NCBI RefSeq assembly: GCF_015352455.1
Contig: NZ_JADKPN010000005.1
Coordinates: 1 to 64,000 of the forward strand
DNA from: Nocardioides islandensis
GTDB lineage: Bacteria > Actinomycetota > Actinomycetes > Propionibacteriales > Nocardioidaceae
Direction: 5' to 3'
DNA: 64,000 nucleotides
Under the pieces are notes generated by a model that saw nothing but the letters and a program-made list of their open reading frames with translations, made no database searches and was not told where the DNA came from. Shown here in pieces: positions 27,129 to 33,932 of this stretch. Positions within the stretch are counted from its first letter, which is position 1. The number at the start of each line of letters is the position of its first letter. Made by a program: the position numbers and the translations under genes.

Positions 27129-28118
27129 ATGGCCGGGGCGAGGGCAGTCGTGGGTGTGCTGGCCTGCGTGCTGGTGGCGGGCTGCTCCGGTTCCGAGTCG
27201 TCGACGCCGGCGCCGCAGCCGACACCGTTGACGCCACCCGCCTCGGTCGACCAGTCGGCTTGGCTGACGGCCCAGGTCGAGGTCGCGCAGCCGGACGGGC
27301 TCGCGGCGTTCGGGGACTCGGTGTACGTCAAGACCGACACGGGGACGGTCGTCCGGGTCGACGCGGCGGATGCGACAGTGGTCGGCAGCGCGACGATCGA
27401 CACCTACAACGACGCCGGTCATTACTGCACCGGCATCGGTACGGACGGCACCAGCCTGTGGGCCTGCTCGGCCGGTCGCGACGGGACCGACGTGGTGCGG
27501 CTCGACCCGGACACGCTCGAGGTCCTGGACCGGGTCAGGATCGACAAGGTCTTCGACCAGCTGACCCTGCCGGTGGTGGACGGCCGCGTGTGGGTGTTGT
27601 CGGGCACGGGCGACCATCTGACCTATCTGGACACCGACACCCGGAGGAGGCGCACCTGGCCTCTGGACCAGCGCTGCTTCCAGCTGGCGGCGACGGCCGG
27701 TCGCGTGTACGCGACCTGCCTGCTGGCCGACCTGGTGCTGGCGCTGGACGCCACGACCGGCGAGGTCGTCGCGCGGGCCGACGTGCCACATCCGACCAAC
27801 ATCAGTGCGATCGGCGACCAGGTCTGGGTCAGCACCGGCACGGGCCTGCACCAGTTCTCAGCCGACCTCGAACCGTTGGCGACGTACGAGGACCTGGTGG
27901 CCGGCGCGGAAGGTGACGTCGTCGCCACGACCGACGCCGTGTGGGTCCGTCAGGCGGCCGGATTCCTGTTCCGTCTCGACCTGGCCACCGGCGCGACGAC
28001 GCAGTACGTCGCCGACCCGGTGCCCAGCGGCGGCAGCGTGCTCGTCACCGACGACGCGGTGTGGACCTCGGCGTTCAACGACGATGTCGTGTACCGCCTC
28101 GACCCCGGCCTAGCCTGA
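27129..28118 (+). CDS. Putative beta-propeller lipoprotein
   Basis: A 329-residue lipoprotein. The signal MAGARAVVGVLACVLVAGC has lipobox VAGC with Cys19, followed by a Ser/Thr/Pro linker. The rest consists of repeated blades of about 40 residues with DSVYVKTDTGTVVRVDA, TSLWACSAGRDGTDVVRLD, GRVWVLSGTGDHLTYLD, DQVWVSTGTGLHQF and DAVWTSAFNDDVVYRLD. This matches YncE/SMP-30-like propellers that bind small ligands or cell-wall partners. No catalytic residues stand out. It is divergent from the SulP transporter. Confidence 0.75.
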   Translation: MAGARAVVGVLACVLVAGCSGSESSTPAPQPTPLTPPASVDQSAWLTAQVEVAQPDGLAAFGDSVYVKTDTGTVVRVDAADATVVGSATIDTYNDAGHYCTGIGTDGTSLWACSAGRDGTDVVRLDPDTLEVLDRVRIDKVFDQLTLPVVDGRVWVLSGTGDHLTYLDTDTRRRRTWPLDQRCFQLAATAGRVYATCLLADLVLALDATTGEVVARADVPHPTNISAIGDQVWVSTGTGLHQFSADLEPLATYEDLVAGAEGDVVATTDAVWVRQAAGFLFRLDLATGATTQYVADPVPSGGSVLVTDDAVWTSAFNDDVVYRLDPGLA

Positions 28119-28122
28119 CCTC

Positions 28123-28431
28123 GTGGAGACCCGGCGCACCATTTGGAGGCGCGACCGGCTCTTCGTCCAGGCGGTCATCACCGACGACGGGGACCTGGTC
28201 TTCGAGGGGCAGGACCTCAACGGCTGGCTGGGGTACGCCGAGTACGAGTACTGGGTGACTGCCCCCGCCGCCCTGGTGCCGCGAGTCGTGTCGGCCTTGG
28301 GCGGATCTCCAGGCGACGACGTCCTCGACCTGCTCGCCGTCCACGCCGAGGAGATCGTGCACCGCGGTGAGTCGACCTGGCTGCGGTCCCTCGGCATCGA
28401 GCCCGGCATCTCCACGCACAGCACGGACTAA
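28123..28431 (+). CDS. Hypothetical protein, 102 residues
   Basis: A small soluble protein of unknown function (METRRTIWRRDRLFVQAVIT..., DLVFEGQDLNGWLGYAEYEY, then a helical LDLLAVHAEEIVHRGESTWL). I do not recognise a domain. GTG 28123 follows TAGCCT (28111-28116) by 6 nt, so it may have its own leaderless promoter inside the 3' end of the lipoprotein gene. Confidence 0.6.
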   Translation: METRRTIWRRDRLFVQAVITDDGDLVFEGQDLNGWLGYAEYEYWVTAPAALVPRVVSALGGSPGDDVLDLLAVHAEEIVHRGESTWLRSLGIEPGISTHSTD

Positions 28432-28440
28432 CGTCGCCCC

Positions 28441-29112
28441 GTGGGTCTCATCTGGACGGGCTTCCTCGAGCCGTCGCTGCTCAAGCCCGCCGTCGTGGAG
28501 CGCGGGACCCGGCTGGCCGATGCCGCGAAAGCGGGCCGCTGGGACGAGGTGATGGCCGTGCTCGGGGAGCCGCTGGTCTCCCCGGTCCAGTGGCGGTTCG
28601 GCGGCGACTCGTGGTTCACGCCGCTGCACCAGGCGGCCTGGCACGGCGCACCTCTCCCGGTGGCATCGTCGCTCGTCGAGCGGGGAGCGCTGCGGTCGTT
28701 ACGTGCTCACGACGGGCGGACGCCGTACGACGTCGCCGCCGATCGCGGCCACGACCACCTGCTCGCCGCCCTGTCACCGCCGCCCTCGCCCTTGGCACCG
28801 GAACGGATCGCGGCGCTGGATGCCGGGTTGGCCTCGGTCATCGACGGCCGGCTGAGGTTGCCGGGCGGGATCGCGGACTCGTACGGGAAGCCGCTGCGCG
28901 AGTGCCTGCGGTACCCGCCGGTCGAGGTGCTCCACGAGGCTCCGGGGGAAGGGATGTGGTTCCCGGTGCCGGAGATGTACGGAGGGTTCTCGGTGCGGCT
29001 GATGCGCGGGTACCTGTACGTCGAGTCCTGGATCCGCATCGTCGGCGGCTCCGGCCAGGCACACGTGATCACCCACGAGGGCGCGGTGCTCGTCGAGGAA
29101 GGGTTCGTCTAG
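28441..29112 (+). CDS. Ankyrin-repeat-like protein
   Basis: A 223-residue protein. Residues ~20-110 show ankyrin-like helical pairs: RLADAAKAGRWDEVMAVLGE, FTPLHQAAWHGAPLPVASSLVERGA and DGRTPYDVAADRGHDHLLAAL. The C-terminal half (YGKPLRECLRYPPVEVLHEA, MWFPVPEMYGGFSVRLMRGY, LYVESWIRIVGGSG) is a separate beta-rich domain I do not recognise. GTG 28441 follows TAACGT by 6 nt, a leaderless signature. It is convergent with the next gene, overlapping by 4 bases. The role is unknown; ankyrin repeats suggest a binding partner. Confidence 0.7.
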   Translation: MGLIWTGFLEPSLLKPAVVERGTRLADAAKAGRWDEVMAVLGEPLVSPVQWRFGGDSWFTPLHQAAWHGAPLPVASSLVERGALRSLRAHDGRTPYDVAADRGHDHLLAALSPPPSPLAPERIAALDAGLASVIDGRLRLPGGIADSYGKPLRECLRYPPVEVLHEAPGEGMWFPVPEMYGGFSVRLMRGYLYVESWIRIVGGSGQAHVITHEGAVLVEEGFV

Positions 29113-29432
29113 CCCCGGTGCGTCTCGTCAGGGTCCGTCGCGTCGGCGAGCAACCGGCGCTGGTCCTCGAGCGAGTCCACGAACACCCGCAGGTGCCGCG
29201 TGACGGCGTACGGGACGTTCTGCCGCATCAGCATCATCGTCACCTGGCTGGGCAGCCAGGCCTCGCGCTCGAGCATCTCGCGTTCGTGCTCGCTGACGAC
29301 CGTGAGCCACACCACGGGACGGCCGTCCACGTCAGGGAGCCAGTGGCACGCGCACACCCCCCACGACCCCGTCGACGCGACGATCGTCGGCAGCGCGATA
29401 TCGACCTTGCGGGCGTCGGCCGGGTCGATCAC
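29109..29432 (-). CDS. Hypothetical protein, 107 residues
   Basis: A soluble protein of unknown function, with a beta-rich start (TIVASTGSWGVCACHWLPDV, VVWLTVVSEHEREML) and a basic/acidic helical end (FVDSLEDQRRLLADATDPDE). The GTG start at 29432 has no clear ribosome-binding site. It is the only minus-strand gene in this accessory stretch. Coding potential is supported by codon bias and by the tidy overlap with the ankyrin gene stop. Confidence 0.5.
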   Translation of the reverse strand: MIDPADARKVDIALPTIVASTGSWGVCACHWLPDVDGRPVVWLTVVSEHEREMLEREAWLPSQVTMMLMRQNVPYAVTRHLRVFVDSLEDQRRLLADATDPDETHRG

Positions 29433-29477
29433 TCTTCAAGTGAACACGGTCTGTGAGCAGGGCATGGGGGAGGAACG

Positions 29478-29774
29478 ATGGCAGAGGGTGGCGGAGGTTC
29501 GTGGCGCGACGTGATCGGCGCGGCCAAGCAGCGGGCCAAGGACCTGACCGGTGACGAACGCACCCAGCAGGCGATCGCCAAGGCAACCGCCGGCGCGCAG
29601 GTGGCGACGCACCACTTGGACCAGACGCGCCGCAAGGTCACCCAGGAGGAGTCCTGGGCCGAGGTGACGACGGCCATCGAGGAGCTCGTGCAGGTGACGC
29701 TCGCACAGCAGCAGCTCATCGAGGGCCTGGTCGTGCGCGTCGATGCGCTCGAGGCCGGCCGGTCCGATGGATAG
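29478..29774 (+). CDS. Hypothetical helical protein, 98 residues
   Basis: A polar, largely helical protein (WRDVIGAAKQRAKDLTGDER..., EVTTAIEELVQVTLAQQQLI..., LVVRVDALEAG) likely to form a coiled coil at its C-terminus. The ATG has a strong GGGGGAGGA site. Its last 8 bases overlap the start of the next gene, so the two are translationally coupled and probably work together. The family is not recognised. Confidence 0.65.
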   Translation: MAEGGGGSWRDVIGAAKQRAKDLTGDERTQQAIAKATAGAQVATHHLDQTRRKVTQEESWAEVTTAIEELVQVTLAQQQLIEGLVVRVDALEAGRSDG

Positions 29775-30657
29775 CTGGGTGCGCCCCACGGCTCTGACCG
29801 AGCTGGCCGGCCGGCTCGGCACCGACGCGTCGCTGGCGTGGTCCGATCTCGTCGCCCGCGCCACCGCCGCCGACACCCTGGCCCTCGTGCACGAAGAGGT
29901 CGCCGAGGTCGCCGAGGACATCTTCGGCCTATGGGACCGGCTGAGCGCCGAAGCCCAGCACGGTGCCGAGGCGGCCGTCGGGGTCGCCGCCGACCTGGTC
30001 GCCCACTTCGAGCACCTCACCGACGAGCAGCTCCAAGGCCTCACCGACACCATCCAGGACACCGCCGACGAGCTCCACGCCGAGGCCCTGGCGGAAGCCG
30101 GTGAGCCCGAGTCACCCGAGTCACCCGAGGACGAAGCCGGCAACAGCCTCGAGCGCCAGCTCGTCCTCGACGCCACCACCCACATCCAGGGCGTCGCCCG
30201 CTCCGGCCTCGCCGGCCTCGCCTCCGGCGTCGGCATCGACCCGCTCGGCGTCACCCAGCAGGCCCGTTCCATCGCCGGCTCGCTTGTCCCCGTCCCCGGC
30301 CTCAACCAGATGGTCCCCGAGATGGCCGTCGTCTCCCTCGCCGCCTCCGCCGGCATGCGCATCCGCAACGGCGAGTCCGTCGCCGACGTCAAGCAGTGGC
30401 TGGTCGACGAGCTTTCCACCATCGGCGTCGCCAACGCCGCATCGGTCGCCGTCCAGCTGCTGAGCGGCATGGTCTTCCTCCGCCCCCTCGCCGTCCTCGG
30501 CGCCAAGTGGGGCCGGGCGCGGGCTGAGACGTCCGCTCAGGCGACGGTCGCCATCCGTTCGGCTCGCGAGAAGCTCGCCGTCTTGATCCCCGATGGACCC
30601 AGCACCTCACGGGGCCAGTCCACTCAACAGTCGGAGAATGCTCATGAATTGATGTGA
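29767..30657 (+). CDS. Hypothetical protein with hydrophobic C-terminal segments
   Basis: A 296-residue protein of unknown function. The N-terminal ~130 residues are helical and acidic (HEEVAEVAEDIFGLWDRLSA, VAADLVAHFEHLTDEQLQGL). Residues ~140-260 alternate hydrophobic helices with short turns (GLAGLASGVGIDPLGV, MAVVSLAASAGMRI, ASVAVQLLSGMVFLRPLAVL), reminiscent of membrane-inserting or peripheral proteins. ATG 29767 overlaps the upstream stop by 8 bases; an upstream start at 29743 would give a longer overlap. It ends 36 bases before the low-GC helicase gene. Confidence 0.6.
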   Translation: MDSWVRPTALTELAGRLGTDASLAWSDLVARATAADTLALVHEEVAEVAEDIFGLWDRLSAEAQHGAEAAVGVAADLVAHFEHLTDEQLQGLTDTIQDTADELHAEALAEAGEPESPESPEDEAGNSLERQLVLDATTHIQGVARSGLAGLASGVGIDPLGVTQQARSIAGSLVPVPGLNQMVPEMAVVSLAASAGMRIRNGESVADVKQWLVDELSTIGVANAASVAVQLLSGMVFLRPLAVLGAKWGRARAETSAQATVAIRSAREKLAVLIPDGPSTSRGQSTQQSENAHELM

Positions 30658-30693
30658 GGCCGTGGCAAGCTGACGCCCTCATGAGGGGGTCGT

Positions 30694-33600
30694 ATGGAGA
30701 TCGGGCTCTACGAAAGCGTCGTCACGACCGAGTTGCAGCGACGGCTCGAAGCAGCTATCGGTTTCGACGTCGACACCGCAGGAGTCGACCCTGCCGATCA
30801 GGTGCACGTTCTCGCGCGACACATCGGCGCCGCCATTAGCCGCAGACTTTCCGGCGAGCGGGACCCGGTGCGGCGGCTTGCCGTCGCCAATGACCTAATC
30901 GCCGCGATTGAGGCGACCGAGCCCACTGTGCTCGAACCCCTCCGCGAGTTACGTGGTATTCATCCTCCCGTAGGTCCGGGACAGCTCGCGCGGTATGCCC
31001 AGCGACCGAAGACGCCGTTGAACGACGCGGCGCTGCTCACCAATGCTCCGGATGAACCATCGCTGGCGGCCGAACTTCGTGCCGAGATCGAGTCCGCCGA
31101 CAAGGTGGACCTGCTTTGCGCCTTCGTGATGTGGCGAGGCTTGCGTCTGCTGGAGTCACCGCTGAGGCGAGCCCGCGATGCCGGGGTTCCATTGCGCGTG
31201 ATCACCACGACCTACATCGGCGGCACCGAGAGAGAAGCTCTTGATCGTTTGGTGAAGGACTTCGGGGCCGAGATCCGCATTCAATACGACGCGGCCCGCA
31301 CCCGATTGCACGCCAAGGCGTGGCTGTTCCGTCGTCACACCGGGTTCGACACGGCGTACGTCGGCTCGTCAAACCTGTCGACCAGTGCGCTCCTGGAGGG
31401 CGTCGAATGGAACGTTCGCTTGTCGCAGCAGGCGACCGGCGCCTTGCTCCACAAGTTCGAGGCAACCTTCGACTCCTATTGGAACGCCGCGGAGTTTGAG
31501 CCGTATGACCCGGACCGCGATCGCGACCGCCTGGACGACGCGTTGGCCGCGGCACGAGGTCATCGGTCCGGTGACCGAGTCACGCTGTCGATATCTGGGA
31601 TCGAGGTCCGGCCGTTTCCCTACCAGCAGGAGATGTTGGACGCCATCGACGTGGAGCGACGCGTCCATGATCGGCACCGCAATCTCGTCGTGGCGGCGAC
31701 GGGCACGGGCAAGACGGTGATCGCCGCCCTTGACTACCGACGTCTGTGCGACGGAAGCCACCGACCGCGTCTCCTCTTCGTCGCTCATCGACGCGAGATT
31801 CTGGAGCAGTCGCTGCGCACCTACCGCGAAGTCCTCGGCGACGGCTCCTTCGGCGAGCTCTACGTCGCGGGCGCCCGCCCGGAACGGTGGGAGCACGTCT
31901 TCGCGAGCGTGCAGTCATTGACCTCTTACGGCGTGTCCACCATCCCCGAGGATGCATTCGACATCGTCGTCATCGACGAGTTTCACCACGCGGAGGCCCG
32001 CACCTACCGCCGGATACTTGACCACCTGCAGCCGCGCGAGCTCCTAGGCCTCACGGCTACTCCCGAACGCGCGGACGGTGTCGACGTGCGGTCCTTCTTC
32101 GACGGGCGCACTGCGGCGGAACTTCGACTCTGGGACGCCTTGGGTGCTGACCTCTTGTGCCCGTTTCACTATTTCGTTGCCGCCGATCAAACGGACCTGC
32201 GAAGTCTGACCTGGTCTAAAGGTGGCTATGACGAGACCGAGCTGGACAACCTGTTTACCGGCAACGACGCACGTGCGCGCATCGTCCTGCAACAACTGCG
32301 TGACAAGGTGTCCAGCATCGGTGCCATGCGCGCTCTTGGCTTCTGCGTCAGCGTCGCGCATGCCGAGTACATGGCCCGGGTCTTCAACGAAGCCGGCGTA
32401 CCTGCCCTCGCCGTGAGCGGCACCACGGCACGCGCCGAACGCGACCAAGCGCTGAAGAATCTCCGCTCGCGGGCGGTCAACATCCTGTTCGCGGCCGACC
32501 TCTTCAATGAAGGTCTCGACATCCCCGAGACCGACACCATCTTGCTTTTGCGTCCCACGGAGAGCGCCACCATCTTCCTGCAGCAGCTGGGTCGGGGACT
32601 GCGTCGCACCCGCGACAAGGCAGTGCTGACCGTGCTCGACTTCGTGGGCTATCACCGCAAGGAGTTTCGTTTCGACCTCAAGCTGCGAGCCCTCACCGGG
32701 GATTCTCGTGCCGGCATCGAGCGACAGGTCAAGGAAGGCTTTCCGTTCCTCCCCTCGGGCTGCTCGATCGAGATGGATCGTCAAGCCCAAGCCCTGGTCC
32801 TGGACAACATTCGGTCCCAGATCGCCAACCGTTGGCAACAGATCGTGGCCGAGCTTCGCCGGTACGACGAAGCCGAACTCGCCCAGTTCCTGGAGGACTC
32901 GGGAATCGAGTTGAGCGACATCCTCAGGCGAGGGAGTCACTCGTGGACTCGGCTGCGGAGAGACGCGGGATTGCCCACCGAGCCCGGATCCGACTTGGAG
33001 TCAGCGCTCCTCAAGCGAGTGCGCGCGTTCGCGCACGTCGACGACCGCGATCGAGCTCAGGCCTACGCCCGGCTGCTCGACGAGGACGCACCGGCCTACG
33101 ACGAGCTCTCGGACACCGAACAACGTCTTGCCCGGATGCTGTTCAACTCGTTGTGGTCTGACGGTGGGGGCTTCAGCAGCGTGACGGAGGGCTTCGCCGC
33201 GTTGCAGCGGGAGGCGGCCACGCGGCGCGAGATCGCCGCGGTCGTCGACCTGTCGTTCGAGGCGGCGCGACACGTCACGATCGACCTGACGGGAACGCTC
33301 CGCCATCTTCCTCTCAAGGTGCATGCGCGCTACCAGCGAGAGGAGATCTTGGGTGCACTCAACTTCCCTAGGAACCCGAACAGCTTCCGGGAGGGTGTGT
33401 GGTACTCCGAGGAGCACAACGTTGATGCCTTCTTTGTCACCCTGAAGAAGTCCGAGTCGGACTACTCACCGACCACCATGTACCGCGACTATCCGGTCTC
33501 GCCCACGATGTTCCATTGGGAATCGCAGTCCACCACGTCGGTCGCCTCCAAGACCGGCCAGCGCTACCTCAGCGGCTCAAGCAGCGTGTTGATCTTCGCG

Positions 33601-33762
33601 CGCCACGAGCAGAAGGACGAGTTCGGCACTTCGCCGTACCTCTTTCTCGGCCCAGCCCACTATGTGGAGCACACCGGGGACCGGCCCATCGCGATCACTT
33701 GGCGCCTGGACCACGCGCTTCCGACGGACTTCTTCGCCGTGGCGAGTGCCGTCGCTCAGTAG
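30694..33762 (+). CDS. PLD nuclease-SF2 helicase-DUF3427 fusion protein, candidate defence gene
   Basis: A 1022-residue protein with three parts. Residues ~120-280 are a phospholipase-D-like nuclease domain with H206-A-K208 and GSSN (S225-N227), the HKD-type half-site that would need dimerisation. Residues ~305-670 are a superfamily 2 helicase: Walker A GTGKT (K340), DEFHH (D428/E429), LTATPE, DLFNEGLDIPET and QLGRGLRR. The last ~240 residues match DUF3427 (FHWESQSTTSVASKTGQRYL, YLFLGPAHYVEHTGDRPIAI). The enzyme probably unwinds or translocates on nucleic acid and cleaves it. A strong GAGGGGG site precedes ATG 30694. Base composition is lower than the neighbours (31 of 60 GC at 32161-32220 versus 47 of 60 at 30181-30240) and codons such as TTG and ATA are frequent, suggesting transfer. 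Confidence 0.88.
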   Translation: MEIGLYESVVTTELQRRLEAAIGFDVDTAGVDPADQVHVLARHIGAAISRRLSGERDPVRRLAVANDLIAAIEATEPTVLEPLRELRGIHPPVGPGQLARYAQRPKTPLNDAALLTNAPDEPSLAAELRAEIESADKVDLLCAFVMWRGLRLLESPLRRARDAGVPLRVITTTYIGGTEREALDRLVKDFGAEIRIQYDAARTRLHAKAWLFRRHTGFDTAYVGSSNLSTSALLEGVEWNVRLSQQATGALLHKFEATFDSYWNAAEFEPYDPDRDRDRLDDALAAARGHRSGDRVTLSISGIEVRPFPYQQEMLDAIDVERRVHDRHRNLVVAATGTGKTVIAALDYRRLCDGSHRPRLLFVAHRREILEQSLRTYREVLGDGSFGELYVAGARPERWEHVFASVQSLTSYGVSTIPEDAFDIVVIDEFHHAEARTYRRILDHLQPRELLGLTATPERADGVDVRSFFDGRTAAELRLWDALGADLLCPFHYFVAADQTDLRSLTWSKGGYDETELDNLFTGNDARARIVLQQLRDKVSSIGAMRALGFCVSVAHAEYMARVFNEAGVPALAVSGTTARAERDQALKNLRSRAVNILFAADLFNEGLDIPETDTILLLRPTESATIFLQQLGRGLRRTRDKAVLTVLDFVGYHRKEFRFDLKLRALTGDSRAGIERQVKEGFPFLPSGCSIEMDRQAQALVLDNIRSQIANRWQQIVAELRRYDEAELAQFLEDSGIELSDILRRGSHSWTRLRRDAGLPTEPGSDLESALLKRVRAFAHVDDRDRAQAYARLLDEDAPAYDELSDTEQRLARMLFNSLWSDGGGFSSVTEGFAALQREAATRREIAAVVDLSFEAARHVTIDLTGTLRHLPLKVHARYQREEILGALNFPRNPNSFREGVWYSEEHNVDAFFVTLKKSESDYSPTTMYRDYPVSPTMFHWESQSTTSVASKTGQRYLSGSSSVLIFARHEQKDEFGTSPYLFLGPAHYVEHTGDRPIAITWRLDHALPTDFFAVASAVAQ

Positions 33763-33783
33763 CGGCGCTGTCGGCCATGGACT

Positions 33784-33825
33784 CGTGTGCCTCAGGGCGC
33801 GCTATGGCGCGGTCTCAGGCACACG
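33784..33825 (+). terminator. Hairpin after the helicase gene
   Basis: CGTGTGCCT (33784-33792) pairs with AGGCACACG (33817-33825), and the interior contains a further GCGC/GCGC pair. It lies 22 bases after the helicase stop and is not followed by a T-run. Confidence 0.45.
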
Positions 33826-33881
33826 ACCTTCACTAGCGCCGCCCGCCGACTCAGGATCGGTGGCGGCGAGAGTGCACATGC

Positions 33882-33920
33882 GCGAAGGCTGAGCGTCATT
33901 GGATGACGCCCAGCCTTCGC
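33882..33920. terminator. Bidirectional terminator hairpin between helicase and nrdJ
   Basis: GCGAAGGCTG (33882-33891) pairs with CAGCCTTCGC (33911-33920). After one A-C mismatch, GCGTCA (33893-33898) pairs with TGACGC (33904-33909) around the loop TTGGA. It is placed between convergent genes, 12 bases from the nrdJ stop. Confidence 0.75.
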
Positions 33921-33932
33921 ATGCTGTTCAAA

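Noticed and set aside
30660..33932. Integrated element with attachment sites around the PLD-helicase
   Set aside because: No integrase, tRNA, direct flanking repeat or transposase was found at either edge, so only lateral transfer by composition can be proposed.
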